Assembly (NCBI GenBank): GCA_902634845.1
Contig: CACPLT010000003.1
Location: 1 to 41,457, forward strand
DNA length: 41,457 nucleotides
Direction: 5' to 3'
Source: an uncultured Pelagibacteraceae bacterium
Lineage (GTDB): Bacteria > Pseudomonadota > Alphaproteobacteria > Pelagibacterales > Pelagibacteraceae
The notes under the pieces were generated by a model, which ran no database searches, had not been told where the DNA came from, and was given only the letters and a program-made list of their open reading frames with translations. Below, one piece after another: positions 28,681-38,906 of this stretch. The stretch's first letter is position 1; every line of letters begins with the position of its first letter. Position numbers and translations under genes: made by a program.

Positions 28681-30030
28681 ATGAATTTAGAAAAATTAAT
28701 GTTCAAAAAGATCAGTTTGTGGATATTAATTTTTACTATTGTTTTATCAATTTTATTCTCAATACTTTTTGGTTCACTAGTTTTAAGAAGTAAAACTGCA
28801 AAAACTATCGCTATGATTCCACAAAACGTAAAAGAATTATTGTTAAAATCTGATGATGATTTCGTTAGAGGAGATAAAAACAGTTTTAAAAATAGATCTG
28901 GATTGATAAAAAACAGTAAATTTAAAAGTGATTTAAGAGGTTTCATTCTTTTATCTAGATATGACCATGATGAAAGACGATCATTCGTTGAATTAATTAG
29001 TATTGATAAAAATAGAGTAATACATACTTGGAAGCCTAATATAAAAAAGATTAATTCTTTATCAAATCTTCCTAAAAACTTTATTAATGTAGAAAGAGAT
29101 AATAGCCCAAATAGATACAGAATGTTCCACCCTTATTTAAACTCCGATGGAAGTTTAATTACGCATTCTGAATCTCCTTTGATAAAAATTAATATTTGTT
29201 CAGAATTGGAATGGGTAATTGATGGAGGTTTTCATCATAGCAATGAGAAAGATTTTGAAGGAAATTTTTGGATACCTTCATGGTCGTTTCCGATAAATAC
29301 TAAGGGTATCAATCTAGATATCAATGAGAGTGATATTTCACAAAATATGAATTTTTTTCATGATGATGAAATAGTAAAGATCTCATCTGAAGGTAAAATA
29401 TTATTTAAAAAAACTATCATTTCTATTTTAAGAGAAAATGGTTTAGAAAGTTTGATTTTCCCAACAGGTGAAAACAAAGATCCTTTACATTTAAATGATA
29501 TTCAACCAGTTATTAAAGATACACAGTATTGGAAAAAGGGAGACGTCTTTATAAGTTTAAGAAATATATCAATGGTATTTCTTTATAGGCCAAGTGAAAA
29601 CAAAATTTTATGGTATAGCCAAGGGCCCTGGGTATTTCAACACGATGTAGATATAATAAATGAAACTGAAATATCGGTCTTTGACAATAACTTAGACAAT
29701 TTTACAAAATCTAGAGTCGATGGTTCAAGTTCTGTTGTTATATTTGATTTTAAAACTAATGAGTTTAGACGGCCCTTTGATAAAGCTTTTGTTGACAATA
29801 ATGCTCATACACTGACAGGAGGTCTACATGCTTTATTAAAAAATGGAGATGTTTTTGTTGAGCTTACTGACTCAGGAAGATTAATGAGAGTGGATAAAAA
29901 AGGGAATATTAAATGGGAATACATCAATAGAGCTTCGAATAATAATATTTATTTATTAAATTGGTCTAGATATTATGAGAATTTAGATGAAAAAATTTTA
30001 AATAGTATTAATAATAAAAGTTGTGACTAA
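28681..30030 (+). CDS. Membrane-anchored arylsulfotransferase (ASST)-like protein
   Basis: A 449-aa protein with an N-terminal membrane anchor (residues about 12-35) and a large domain with repeated aromatic/Asp-rich strands, consistent with a beta-propeller on the periplasmic side. Signature stretches of the arylsulfotransferase family are MFHPYLNSDGSLITH, SQGPWVFQHDVDIINETEISVFDNN, NAHTLTGGLHALLKNGDVFVELTDSGRL and GNIKWEY. Classical ASST uses a histidine-sulfate intermediate and no PAPS; the His in FQHDVD and NAHTLTGG are candidates. A second in-frame ATG at 28699 would start directly before the membrane helix, and a TATAAA at 28673-28678 lies so close to the first ATG that the second may be the true start. 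It overlaps the next gene by 8 nt. Confidence 0.75.
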   Translation: MNLEKLMFKKISLWILIFTIVLSILFSILFGSLVLRSKTAKTIAMIPQNVKELLLKSDDDFVRGDKNSFKNRSGLIKNSKFKSDLRGFILLSRYDHDERRSFVELISIDKNRVIHTWKPNIKKINSLSNLPKNFINVERDNSPNRYRMFHPYLNSDGSLITHSESPLIKINICSELEWVIDGGFHHSNEKDFEGNFWIPSWSFPINTKGINLDINESDISQNMNFFHDDEIVKISSEGKILFKKTIISILRENGLESLIFPTGENKDPLHLNDIQPVIKDTQYWKKGDVFISLRNISMVFLYRPSENKILWYSQGPWVFQHDVDIINETEISVFDNNLDNFTKSRVDGSSSVVIFDFKTNEFRRPFDKAFVDNNAHTLTGGLHALLKNGDVFVELTDSGRLMRVDKKGNIKWEYINRASNNNIYLLNWSRYYENLDEKILNSINNKSCD

Positions 30031-30223
30031 AATATTAAAAATTTCTTTTTTGATCTATTTGCTTTTATTATCGAATGCAAATGCATATATAGGACCTGGA
30101 TTAGCCTTAGGAGCAGCACTTGTTTCTTTAGGAGTACTTTTTTTAATAATTTTTCTTCTTATTGCAGTATTGTATTATCCCTTAAAAAGAATATTTAAAA
30201 GAATAAAAAATAGAAAAAAATAA
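30023..30223 (+). CDS. Small YIGPG-motif membrane protein
   Basis: A 66-aa protein from a GTG start inside the end of the ASST-like gene (8-nt overlap, coupled). It has a cleavable-looking signal peptide (1-21, SNANA), then YIGPGLALGAALVSLGVLF, a transmembrane helix to about residue 52 and a very basic tail (KRIFKRIKNRKK). I recall similar small A-Y-hG-P-G proteins beside sulfatase or sulfotransferase-like genes in other marine bacteria; the function is unknown. It could be a partner or anchor of the ASST-like protein. It ends 4 nt from convergent rpoD. Confidence 0.72.
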   Translation: MTKILKISFLIYLLLLSNANAYIGPGLALGAALVSLGVLFLIIFLLIAVLYYPLKRIFKRIKNRKK

Positions 30224-30227
30224 ATTT

Positions 30228-32084
30228 TTATTTCTCTAAGAAGCTCTTTAACTGTTTTGATCTGCTGGGATGTTTAAGCTTTCTTAAAGCTTTGGCCTCT
30301 ATTTGTCTTATTCTTTCTCTTGTGACGGAAAATTGTAGACCTACTTCCTCTAAAGTATGGTCTGTATTCATTCCAATTCCAAATCTCATTCTTAAAACCC
30401 TTTCTTCTCTAGGGGTTAAAGACGCTAATATTTTTGTAGTAGACTCGCTTAAATTTGATTGTATCGCTGTATCAAGAGGCTGTAGAGCATTTTTATCTTC
30501 TATAAAATCTCCCAAACTACTATCTTCTTCATCGCCTACTGGAGTTTCAAGAGAAACTGGCTCTTTTGCAATTTTTAAAACTTTTCTTACTTTCTCCAAA
30601 GGCATTGCGAGTTTTTTAGCAAGCTCTTCTGGTGTAGGCTCCCTACCAAATTCACTCATTATTTGTCTCTGAGTTCTAACAATTTTATTAATGGTCTCTA
30701 TCATGTGAACGGGTATACGAATTGTTCTAGCTTGATCTGCTATTGATCTAGTTATAGCCTGCCTAATCCACCAGGTTGCGTAAGTAGAAAATTTATAACC
30801 TCTTCTGTATTCAAATTTGTCAACTGCTTTCATTAATCCAATATTCCCTTCTTGTATTAAATCTAAGAATTGTAAACCTCGATTAGTATATTTTTTTGCT
30901 ATTGAAATAACCAATCTCAAATTAGCCTCGACCATTTCTTTTTTGGCTATTCTAGACTCACGTTCACCTTTTTGAATCCTACTAACTAGTCTTTTAAATT
31001 CACCAACAGAAAGTCCAATTTTTTTACTAAACTCGACTAATCTATCTCTGATCTCAGCAAAATCTTTTTTGAACTTTTTGAAAAAAGATTTCCAAAGTGA
31101 GTTTTGGTTAAGAAAAGTCTCAAATTTTGGATTAATCTCGTTTCCTATATAATACTTCAAGAACTCCTCTCTTGAAATTTTGTTATCCGTAGCTAGTCTT
31201 AACAAAACACCTTCTAAAGAAACAATTTTTTTATTTTCTTTGTAATGTGATTGAACAAGTTCTTCTACTACGTGAGGGGCTATTTGTAAGTTTTTAAAAT
31301 TATCTACAAGTATAGACTGAATTTTTTTAAAATTTTTATTTTTTGATACTGAGAGCTCTTTACCGGATAAAATACATTCTAAGTTCTCAATTTGATATTT
31401 CTGTAATTTTAAATAATTTTTATTTAAAGACTCTAACAATTTCAGTATTTTGGGCTTTATTTCTTCCTCCATTTTTGCAAGAGATAAATTAAATTCATCT
31501 TCCTCCGTAACTTCTACTTTTTCTTCTGTGCCTTTTTCATCTTTTGTTTTGACTTTTTTCTCAGTCTCTTTTTTTGACTTTACTTCATCGTCATCTGAAG
31601 CTTCGAAGTCCTCATATGTTGAATCAATATCGATAATATCTCTTACCAACATTTCTTGATTTTCAATTTTATCTTTCCATTCAGATATTTTTTTTCCGAC
31701 TATAGGGCTTTGAGTAAGAGCATTGATCATCACGTCCTTACCAGCTTCTATTCTTTTAGCAATTGCGATTTCACCTTCTCGAGATAATAATTCTACACCT
31801 CCCATTTCTCTGAGGTACATTCTAATTGGATCATCACTTTTTTCAGAAGTTTTTTCTTCAGTTGTGCTAGATGTCTCTTTTTTCTTGTTTGATTGATATT
31901 CAGATTTTTTTTCTACTAAAGTAATTTTATTGTCGGCAATAATTAAAAAAGCTTTTTCGGTATTTTCAAAAGATCCACCACGTTTACCTAATGACTTGCC
32001 TAATTCTTCATAAGTTATGAATCCCCTATTCTTCCCTTTTTCAAGGATTCTCTCAAATGATTTTGTAATTAGTTTTTCACCCAT
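30228..32084 (-). CDS. rpoD: RNA polymerase primary sigma factor (sigma-70/RpoD)
   Basis: A 618-aa housekeeping sigma factor. It has an N-terminal region 1.1-like domain ([13 protein letters not shown]), region 1.2 [21 protein letters not shown] near 85, an acidic and lysine-rich non-conserved insert (about 145-200), the region 2 stretch [59 protein letters not shown], region 3 [13 protein letters not shown] and region 4 [16 protein letters not shown] with the helix-turn-helix [27 protein letters not shown]. It is downstream of dnaG as in the classical macromolecular-synthesis operon, with a 58-nt gap. A TATTAT at 32099-32094 is 10 nt from the ATG and may be part of an extra promoter. Confidence 0.97.
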   Translation of the reverse strand: MGEKLITKSFERILEKGKNRGFITYEELGKSLGKRGGSFENTEKAFLIIADNKITLVEKKSEYQSNKKKETSSTTEEKTSEKSDDPIRMYLREMGGVELLSREGEIAIAKRIEAGKDVMINALTQSPIVGKKISEWKDKIENQEMLVRDIIDIDSTYEDFEASDDDEVKSKKETEKKVKTKDEKGTEEKVEVTEEDEFNLSLAKMEEEIKPKILKLLESLNKNYLKLQKYQIENLECILSGKELSVSKNKNFKKIQSILVDNFKNLQIAPHVVEELVQSHYKENKKIVSLEGVLLRLATDNKISREEFLKYYIGNEINPKFETFLNQNSLWKSFFKKFKKDFAEIRDRLVEFSKKIGLSVGEFKRLVSRIQKGERESRIAKKEMVEANLRLVISIAKKYTNRGLQFLDLIQEGNIGLMKAVDKFEYRRGYKFSTYATWWIRQAITRSIADQARTIRIPVHMIETINKIVRTQRQIMSEFGREPTPEELAKKLAMPLEKVRKVLKIAKEPVSLETPVGDEEDSSLGDFIEDKNALQPLDTAIQSNLSESTTKILASLTPREERVLRMRFGIGMNTDHTLEEVGLQFSVTRERIRQIEAKALRKLKHPSRSKQLKSFLEK

Positions 32085-32142
32085 AAACAGAAAATAATAG
32101 TGAAATATATATAAACACTAAAAATTAAAAATCTATCTTTAA

Positions 32143-33921
32143 TTATTCCCTATTTATTTGGCTTTTAAGCTTCAATAGTTCTGAGAATGCCTGTTCTTCC
32201 ATATTATTTATTAATTTTTTCTCAAGAGATTCTATCTTTTTTTTATTTTTAGTTTCTATAAGATCGTTAGTAAAATCTTCAAATAATTCTTTAATTTGCT
32301 CGTAATTTTTTTTATTTACTATAATTTTTAAATTAGAATTCTCTAAAACACTATTCACAAGTTTAGGGTTGACTTTAATTGCTTCGTTCTCAATTTCTTT
32401 ATCTGACTTATTTTGTTTAATTAAATTAATTAAAATACTTTTCAATTTTTCATTTTCAGGTTTTTCAAAAGTTATGTTGGACACTTTTTCAATGTCGTTA
32501 TTTACAGCACCGCCATAAAATATCATTATAAATAGTATGGAAAACTCTATAAGATTTTCTCTAGTAAAGTCTTTTTTTTGTAAATGTATTTTTTTTGTCT
32601 CATTAAGCACTTTAAAATTGGCTCTTTTTGATAGGCCTGGATTGATTTTAAAATTAACATTTGGAGTCAGTTTATTAATCTTGTTTAAAAAATCTTCTAA
32701 AATATATTTTTTTAAAGTTCCATCCAAAATGGACGAGCATAACCTACGTATTTGTTTTTCAAATTTTGCAACTTCATACGGATCACTAGTATTAATTTTA
32801 TTCAAATATGACTCCCATATGAAAGATTGAATTACAGTTTTGTTCTCTAAAAATTTTAGAAAACCTTCTTTCCCTTTTTCTTTTATAATGTCATCTGGAT
32901 CTTTTCCATTTTCTAAAATTGTAAAAAAAATTCTATTTTCCTCACTCAATAATGCAAATAACCTCTCTGCTATTCTTAAAGCAGCTTGTTGACCGCTTTG
33001 ATCTCCATCAAGACAAATAATTGGATCTGAAAAAAATTTCCATATTAGATTAATTTGACTTTCTGTAAGTGCAGTTCCTGAATTTGAGATAACATTTTTT
33101 ATACCTTTTGAATATAAAGATAAAACATCCATATAACCCTCGACTATAATTACTTCTTTTGTTGATACCCTTTCATCTTTGGCCATATTTAAATTGAAAA
33201 TTTGTTTACCTTTTTTATAGAACTCTGTCTCAGGTGAATTTATATATTTTGCTAATTTATCATTATTTATAATCCTGCCTCCAAAGGCAATGACATCACC
33301 TGAAAGATTAGAAATTGGAAAAATTATTCTATTTTTAAATCTATCAATATAATTTTGATTTTTCTCAACATAAAAATACAATCCTGTAGACTTAATGTCT
33401 TCAATCGAGTAATTTTTTTTTAATTCATCAAAAAAATTATTGCTCGGAACATAACCAAGTTTAAATTTTTTAATTATTTCATCTGAAAGTTTTCTTTCTC
33501 TCAAATAATTTAATGCAAAAGAATTTTTTTTATCAAATAATTGATTTTGAAAATAATTACAATAATCGCTTATAATCTTTTTATATTTATTATATTTTTC
33601 CTCTTTGTCTTTATCGAATTTAGTAAACCTATAAATCTGCATACCGGCTTCTGAGGCCAATGTTTTTACTGCCTCACCGAATTTTAATGATCTAGTTTTC
33701 ATTAAAAAATCAAAAATGTTTCCGTGTTCTCCTGTGCTAAAACAATGGTAAAATCCTTTTTCATCATTTACTGTAAATGAGGGAGTTTTTTCATTTTTAA
33801 AAGGTGACAATCCAATAAACTCTTTGCCTCTTTTCTTAAGTTGAACGTACTTTCCAACTACTTGTGAAACTTTCAATCTCAATCTTATTTCGTCTAAGTA
33901 TTCTTTAGGATATTTCATCAT
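32143..33921 (-). CDS. dnaG: DNA primase DnaG with degenerate zinc ribbon
   Basis: A 592-aa replicative primase. The N-terminal zinc-ribbon region reads LSPFKNEKTPSFTV and YHCFSTGEHGN: of the usual ligands C, H, C, C the protein has S39, K42, C60 and T63, so normal zinc binding is unlikely. The catalytic TOPRIM domain is intact (VIIVEGYMDVLSLY with Glu; ICLDGDQSGQQAA with the Asp pair), as is the RNAP-like core (YLRERKLSDEIIKKFKLGYVP; NRIIFPISNLSGDVIAFGGRI). A helicase-interacting C-terminal domain follows. The ATG at 33921 shares one base with the yqeY stop (TGATG); the next codon is also ATG, and an upstream GTG at 33924 is less likely. Confidence 0.95.
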   Translation of the reverse strand: MMKYPKEYLDEIRLRLKVSQVVGKYVQLKKRGKEFIGLSPFKNEKTPSFTVNDEKGFYHCFSTGEHGNIFDFLMKTRSLKFGEAVKTLASEAGMQIYRFTKFDKDKEEKYNKYKKIISDYCNYFQNQLFDKKNSFALNYLRERKLSDEIIKKFKLGYVPSNNFFDELKKNYSIEDIKSTGLYFYVEKNQNYIDRFKNRIIFPISNLSGDVIAFGGRIINNDKLAKYINSPETEFYKKGKQIFNLNMAKDERVSTKEVIIVEGYMDVLSLYSKGIKNVISNSGTALTESQINLIWKFFSDPIICLDGDQSGQQAALRIAERLFALLSEENRIFFTILENGKDPDDIIKEKGKEGFLKFLENKTVIQSFIWESYLNKINTSDPYEVAKFEKQIRRLCSSILDGTLKKYILEDFLNKINKLTPNVNFKINPGLSKRANFKVLNETKKIHLQKKDFTRENLIEFSILFIMIFYGGAVNNDIEKVSNITFEKPENEKLKSILINLIKQNKSDKEIENEAIKVNPKLVNSVLENSNLKIIVNKKNYEQIKELFEDFTNDLIETKNKKKIESLEKKLINNMEEQAFSELLKLKSQINRE

Positions 33922-34373
33922 CACTTTAAAATATCCTTTATTAAATTACTTACTTTTGAAAAATCTAAAACATCTCCGTAATCCTTTTTGAGTGCGCCCA
34001 TGACTTTACCCATATCTTTTATAGAAGTGGCCCCAATTTTTTCAATTACTTCCTTACAAATTTTTTTACTTTCTTCCTCACTCATTTGTTTTGGTAAAAA
34101 ATTATTTATTATAGATATTTCATCTTCCTCTTTCTTAAGTAAGTCATCTCTGCCAGCTTTTTTATAAGCAATACACGAATCATTTCTTTGTTTATTCATC
34201 TTTTTTAAAATTGAGATGACATCTTGATCTTTTAAAGAGCTATCCTTCGCCTTAGAAGATATTTTAAAATCTTTAATTGCAGATAATATAAGCCTTAATG
34301 TTGGGTAGACTGATTTGTCTTTGTTTTTAAGACTTTCTTTTAATTTTTCATCTATTTTTTTTTCTAGCGACAT
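33921..34373 (-). CDS. yqeY: YqeY/GatB-domain protein
   Basis: A 150-aa protein of the YqeY family: SLEKKIDEKLKESLKNKDK, TLRLILSAIKDFKI, DQDVISILKKMNKQRNDSCIAYKKAGRDDLLKKEEDEI and FLPKQMSEEE, ending with a GatB tail-like IGATSIKDMGKVMGALKKDYG. It resembles the C-terminal domain of GatB, which binds tRNA in the amidotransferase, but its own function is not established. It occupies the position of rpsU ahead of dnaG and rpoD, as in alphaproteobacteria, and overlaps dnaG by one base. Confidence 0.9.
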   Translation of the reverse strand: MSLEKKIDEKLKESLKNKDKSVYPTLRLILSAIKDFKISSKAKDSSLKDQDVISILKKMNKQRNDSCIAYKKAGRDDLLKKEEDEISIINNFLPKQMSEEESKKICKEVIEKIGATSIKDMGKVMGALKKDYGDVLDFSKVSNLIKDILK

Positions 34374-34395
34374 TTTTTACTTAGTTTAATCACAA

Positions 34396-34401
34396 ATTAT
34401 A
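34396..34401 (-). promoter_or_regulatory. Likely -10 box of the yqeY-dnaG-rpoD operon
   Basis: A perfect minus-strand TATAAT (34401-34396) lies 22 nt before the yqeY ATG, predicting a 15-17-nt leader. No good -35 is visible at standard spacing. The 10-bp palindrome AAAGATCTTT (34412-34421) sits between this box and the opposing carA -35. Confidence 0.4.
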
Positions 34402-34422
34402 TTTAAAATAAAAAGATCTTTC

Positions 34423-34451
34423 TTGACGATTTTTAAAGTATTTCATATGTT
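34423..34451 (+). promoter_or_regulatory. Candidate carAB promoter
   Basis: TTGACG (34423-34428), a 17-bp spacer and TATGTT (34446-34451). The -35 matches five of six consensus bases. Transcription would start near 34458, leaving about 36-42 nt of leader before the TTG candidates for carA. Confidence 0.5.
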
Positions 34452-34483
34452 TCGCAAAATCATGTTTATAAGTTTTTTACTTT

Positions 34484-34495
34484 AACTCATGAGTT
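34484..34495. promoter_or_regulatory. 12-bp perfect palindrome AACTCATGAGTT at the carA start
   Basis: This exact palindrome lies downstream of the predicted carAB promoter and overlaps the first candidate TTG start of carA. Its centre supplies an out-of-frame ATG (34489) that opens a four-codon frame ending in TGA at 34501-34503, overlapping the second TTG (34500). It could be an operator, a translational coupling device or chance. Confidence 0.35.
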
Positions 34496-35702
34496 GTATT
34501 TGAAACCGATTAATCAAAATATACACTCAAAGACTAATCTTAAAAAGATCAATTGCACCGCTATTTTAGTTTTAGAAAATGGAACGATTTTTAAAGGTTT
34601 TGGTTTAGGATATCAAGGTGCAGCCACTGGTGAAGTTTGTTTCAATACGTCTATAACTGGTTATCAAGAGATAATTTCAGATCCATCATATGCAGAGCAA
34701 ATTATTAATTTTACTTTTCCGCATGTGGGAAATGTTGGAACAAATAAAGAGGATCATGAGTCTGATAAAATATGGACAAAAGGTGTAATATTTAATACCG
34801 AAATCACTGATCCAAGCAATTATCGTTCCTTAAAACATTTAGATTTATGGTTAAAAAAAAATAAGATAGTTGGAATAACTGGTGTTGATACAAGAAATTT
34901 AACCAATTTAATTAGAGATAAAGGTGCTCCTAAAGGTACAGTGGTTTTTTTAAAGAATAGTAAGTTTGATTTTAAAAAAATTTTAAAGGTCACAAAAAAA
35001 TGGAGCGGTTTAAAAAATTTAGATTTAGCAAAACAAGTTACAACTAAAAAAAATTATATTTGGAAAGATTTCAAAACTTGGAAAAAAGGATCGGGTTTTA
35101 TAAAAAATAAGAAGAAAAATTTACATGTAATAGCAATAGACTATGGAATAAAAAAAAATATACTAAGATATTTTTCTGACTATAATTGCAAAGTAACGAT
35201 TGTTTCGTGTCAAACAAGTGTAAGTGATATTTTAGAATTAAAACCTAATGGTATTTTTTTATCTAACGGACCAGGAGACCCAGCGGCTACAGGAAAATAT
35301 GCTATTCCAATTATAAAAAAACTTATAAAGATGAATCTACCTATATTTGGAATTTGTCTTGGTCACCAGTTATTAGGTTTAGCTTTGGGAGCAAAAACAA
35401 AAAAAATGAGTTTAGGACACAGAGGTGCTAATCACCCAGTAAAAAATTTAATAAAAGGAAATGTTGAAATAACAAGTCAAAATCATGGATTTGAAATAGT
35501 AAGAAAAAATTTGCCAAGAAATATTCAAATCACTCACCAGTCTCTTTTTGATAACAGTATAGAGGGAATTAAACTTAAATCTAAACCAGTTTTTTCAGTT
35601 CAATATCATCCTGAGTCTAATCCAGGACCACAAGATAGCGTTTATTTATTCGAAGAATTTATAAAAACCATGCAACAAAATGCCAAAAAGAAAAGATATT
35701 AA
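34494..35702 (+). CDS. carA: Carbamoyl-phosphate synthase small (glutaminase) subunit
   Basis: Releases ammonia from glutamine for CarB, feeding arginine and pyrimidine synthesis. The N-terminal CarA domain is clear ([53 protein letters not shown]), and the C-terminal class I amidotransferase has C288 (GICLGHQ), H372 and E374 (YHPESNPG). The start is uncertain: there is no in-frame ATG or GTG before the conserved region, only TTG at 34494 and 34500; the second has GAG at a plausible distance (402 or 400 aa). It overlaps carB by 23 nt. Confidence 0.95.
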   Translation: MYLKPINQNIHSKTNLKKINCTAILVLENGTIFKGFGLGYQGAATGEVCFNTSITGYQEIISDPSYAEQIINFTFPHVGNVGTNKEDHESDKIWTKGVIFNTEITDPSNYRSLKHLDLWLKKNKIVGITGVDTRNLTNLIRDKGAPKGTVVFLKNSKFDFKKILKVTKKWSGLKNLDLAKQVTTKKNYIWKDFKTWKKGSGFIKNKKKNLHVIAIDYGIKKNILRYFSDYNCKVTIVSCQTSVSDILELKPNGIFLSNGPGDPAATGKYAIPIIKKLIKMNLPIFGICLGHQLLGLALGAKTKKMSLGHRGANHPVKNLIKGNVEITSQNHGFEIVRKNLPRNIQITHQSLFDNSIEGIKLKSKPVFSVQYHPESNPGPQDSVYLFEEFIKTMQQNAKKKRY

Positions 35703-38700
35703 AAAAATATTAGTAGTTGGCGCTGGTCCTATCATTATTGGACAAGCTTGTGAATTTGATTATTCTGGTACTCAAGCATGTAAAGCTTTGAAAGATGAAG
35801 GTTATAAAGTAATTTTAATTAATTCTAATCCAGCAACAATCATGACAGACCCAGATGTTGCAGACAAAACATATATTGAACCTATAACTTTAACAGTTTT
35901 AGAAAAAATTTTAGCTAAAGAAAAACCTGATGCAATTCTTCCAACAATGGGGGGTCAGACTGCATTAAATTTAGCTATGGAGGCAGAAAAAAGGGGAATT
36001 CTTAAAAAATATAAAATTGAACTTATTGGCGCTAATTCTAGAGCTATTTCAAACGCTGAAGATAGAAAAAAATTTAGAAAAAATATGTTAGATATTGGCT
36101 TAGATCTGCCTAAGTCAAAAATTGTAAATAATTTTAGTCAAGCTTCAAATGCTCTTAAACAAATCGGTCTTCCAGCAATTATAAGACCTGCTTTTACCTT
36201 AGGTGGACTCGGTGGAGGAATAGCAAAAAATAAAAAGGAATTTTTTAAAATAATAAAAAATGGACTACATGAGTCACCGGTAAACCAGGTTTTGGTGGAA
36301 GAATGTTTAGAGGGCTGGAAAGAGTTTGAAATGGAAGTAGTAAGAGATAAAAATGATAATTGCATAATAATATGTTCAATTGAAAATGTTGATCCTATGG
36401 GAATTCATACTGGAGACTCTATAACAATAGCTCCAGCGTTAACTCTTACAGATAAAGAATACCAGGTAATGAGAAATGCATCGATAGCTTGTTTAAGAAA
36501 AATAGGAGTAGAAACTGGGGGTTCTAACGTTCAATTCGCAATAAATCCTAAAGATGGGAGAATGGTTATTATAGAAATGAATCCAAGAGTTTCTAGATCT
36601 TCTGCTTTAGCATCAAAAGCTACTGGATTTCCAATTGCCAAGGTGGCTGCAAAACTTGCTATAGGTTACACTTTAGATGAATTAAAAAACGAGATTACTA
36701 AAGTTACTCCAGCTTCTTTTGAACCAACAATTGACTACGTTGTAACTAAAATTCCTAGATTTACCTTTGAAAAATTTTCAACCTCAACTGCAGTTTTAGG
36801 TACGTCCATGAAATCAGTTGGTGAAGCTATGGCTATTGGGAGAAACTTTAAAGAATCCTTGCAAAAAGCTTTGGTTTCTCTTGAAACTGGTTTTTCAGGT
36901 GTGGACCAAATTTTTAATTTAAACGCAAAACAAATTGAAAAAAAACTTGCAGAAAATATACCTAATAAAATTTTGTTAATTGGTGAGGCTTTTAGAAAAA
37001 GAATCAACATAAAAAAAATACAAAAACTTTCGAAAATAGATCATTGGTTTTTAAATCAAATAAAAGAAATAGTAGATAAAGAAAAAGAGATTAAAAAAAA
37101 CGGTTTACCAAAAACTTATAACGAATTAAATTATATAAAATCAATAGGTTTCTCGGATAAAAAACTTTCCGAATTAGCAAATACTTCAGAGCATAATGTT
37201 AGAAAAATAAGATCAAAATTAAAAGTTTTTCCTGTTTATAAAAAAGTAGATACTTGTGCCTCGGAGTTTAAGTCATTTACTCCATATATGTATTCTACTT
37301 ATCAAAGAAATTTTTCTGTTAACTCTGAGTGTGAGGCAGATCCATCTAGTAGAAAAAAAATTATTATTCTTGGTGGTGGGCCTAATAGGATTGGCCAAGG
37401 TATTGAATTCGATTATTGTTGTTGTCAAGCTAGTTTTGCTTTGAAAAAAGCTGGGTATGAAACAATAATGGTTAATTGTAATCCTGAAACTGTTTCAACA
37501 GACTATGATACGAGTGACAGACTGTATTTTGAGCCGTTAATAGAAGAATTTGTTTTTAATATTATTAAAAGAGAAAAAGTTAAAGGAAGTTTGGTAGGTG
37601 TCATAACTCAGTTTGGTGGACAGACACCTATTAAATTGGCTAAGTTTTTACACGAAAACAAACTTCCAATATTAGGGACTCAATATACCTCGATTGATTT
37701 AGCTGAAGATAGAGATAGATTTAGAAATCTTTTGAATAAATTAAAACTAAAACAAGCTAAAAGTGGAATAGCAAAAACTTTTTCACAGGCATTAAAAATA
37801 GCTGAAAAAATTGGATTACCCCTAATGGTAAGACCTTCCTATGTTTTAGGAGGAAGAGCAATGGAAATTGTGCATGAAAAAAAGCAACTTAAGAATTTTG
37901 TACAGGAGGCATTTAAGGCTGCAGAAAAAAATCCAATTTTAATCGACAAATTTATCGATAACGCGATGGAAGTAGATGTTGATGCGTTATCAGATGGTAA
38001 ACAAGTATTTGTTGCAGGGATCATGCAGCATATTGAGGAAGCAGGAATTCATTCAGGTGACTCGGCTTGCAGTTTGCCTCCAGTTTCTATCAAACCTTTT
38101 TTGATTAAAGAGATTGAGAGCCAAACTAAAAAGTTGGCCCTTGCACTTAAGGTAAAGGGTTTTATGAATGTTCAATTTGCAATTAAGAATGATGAAATTT
38201 TTGTTATAGAAGTTAACCCCAGGGCAAGCAGAACTGTACCATTTGTGTCAAAAGCAAAAAATCTTCCATTAGCCAAAATTGCTTCTAGGGTAATGGCGGG
38301 AGAAAAATTATCTAAATTTAATTTAAGAAGTAAAACAAAAAAAATGTTTGCAGTAAAAGAGGCGGTATTCCCATTTAATAAATTTCCAAATAGTGATCTC
38401 TTACTTGGTCCAGAGATGAAATCTACTGGAGAAGTAATGGGTTTTGATGAAAATTTTGGTATGGCTTTTGCCAAAAGTCAAATGGCAGCTTCTAATTCAC
38501 TTCCTACAAAAGGTTTAGCATTTATATCGCTTAAAAATAGCCATAAAAATGAAGGTGTAGATTTGGCAAAACAGTTAAGTAAGCTCAACTTCAAACTTTG
38601 CGGTACTGGAGGAACAGCTGAATATATTAATAAACATGGAATTAAATGTAAAAAAATAAATAAAGTTAATCAAGGATCACCTCATATTGTCGATGTCCTA

Positions 38701-38904
38701 AATGCAAAAAAAATTGCTTTAGTAATTAATACTGGAGGAGGGAATAGTGAAAAACAACTTAGTGATGCTTTAGCATTGAGAAGAGCAACTTTAGCAAATA
38801 AGGTTCCTTATTGCACAAATATGTCAACTGCAAAAGTTTGTATTGAAGGTATTAAGTCTCTCAAAAATAAAGAAATTAAAGTAACTTCCTTGCAAGATAT
38901 ATAA
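35680..38904 (+). CDS. carB: Carbamoyl-phosphate synthase large subunit
   Basis: A 1074-aa enzyme using bicarbonate, ammonia from CarA and two ATP to make carbamoyl phosphate. Two homologous ATP-grasp halves are visible: the first begins [23 protein letters not shown] and has [14 protein letters not shown] and [20 protein letters not shown]; the second begins [22 protein letters not shown] and has [14 protein letters not shown] and [18 protein letters not shown]. The C-terminal MGS-like allosteric domain contains [16 protein letters not shown] and VINTGGGN. The ATG is inside the carA end (translational coupling). The stop is 2 nt from the convergent oxygenase gene. Confidence 0.98.
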   Translation: MPKRKDIKKILVVGAGPIIIGQACEFDYSGTQACKALKDEGYKVILINSNPATIMTDPDVADKTYIEPITLTVLEKILAKEKPDAILPTMGGQTALNLAMEAEKRGILKKYKIELIGANSRAISNAEDRKKFRKNMLDIGLDLPKSKIVNNFSQASNALKQIGLPAIIRPAFTLGGLGGGIAKNKKEFFKIIKNGLHESPVNQVLVEECLEGWKEFEMEVVRDKNDNCIIICSIENVDPMGIHTGDSITIAPALTLTDKEYQVMRNASIACLRKIGVETGGSNVQFAINPKDGRMVIIEMNPRVSRSSALASKATGFPIAKVAAKLAIGYTLDELKNEITKVTPASFEPTIDYVVTKIPRFTFEKFSTSTAVLGTSMKSVGEAMAIGRNFKESLQKALVSLETGFSGVDQIFNLNAKQIEKKLAENIPNKILLIGEAFRKRINIKKIQKLSKIDHWFLNQIKEIVDKEKEIKKNGLPKTYNELNYIKSIGFSDKKLSELANTSEHNVRKIRSKLKVFPVYKKVDTCASEFKSFTPYMYSTYQRNFSVNSECEADPSSRKKIIILGGGPNRIGQGIEFDYCCCQASFALKKAGYETIMVNCNPETVSTDYDTSDRLYFEPLIEEFVFNIIKREKVKGSLVGVITQFGGQTPIKLAKFLHENKLPILGTQYTSIDLAEDRDRFRNLLNKLKLKQAKSGIAKTFSQALKIAEKIGLPLMVRPSYVLGGRAMEIVHEKKQLKNFVQEAFKAAEKNPILIDKFIDNAMEVDVDALSDGKQVFVAGIMQHIEEAGIHSGDSACSLPPVSIKPFLIKEIESQTKKLALALKVKGFMNVQFAIKNDEIFVIEVNPRASRTVPFVSKAKNLPLAKIASRVMAGEKLSKFNLRSKTKKMFAVKEAVFPFNKFPNSDLLLGPEMKSTGEVMGFDENFGMAFAKSQMAASNSLPTKGLAFISLKNSHKNEGVDLAKQLSKLNFKLCGTGGTAEYINKHGIKCKKINKVNQGSPHIVDVLNAKKIALVINTGGGNSEKQLSDALALRRATLANKVPYCTNMSTAKVCIEGIKSLKNKEIKVTSLQDI

Positions 38905-38906
38905 TT

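Noticed and set aside
34374-34493. A riboswitch or attenuator ahead of carA.
   Set aside because: Only about 36-42 nt would be transcribed before carA, with no hairpin-plus-T-run and no known aptamer core.
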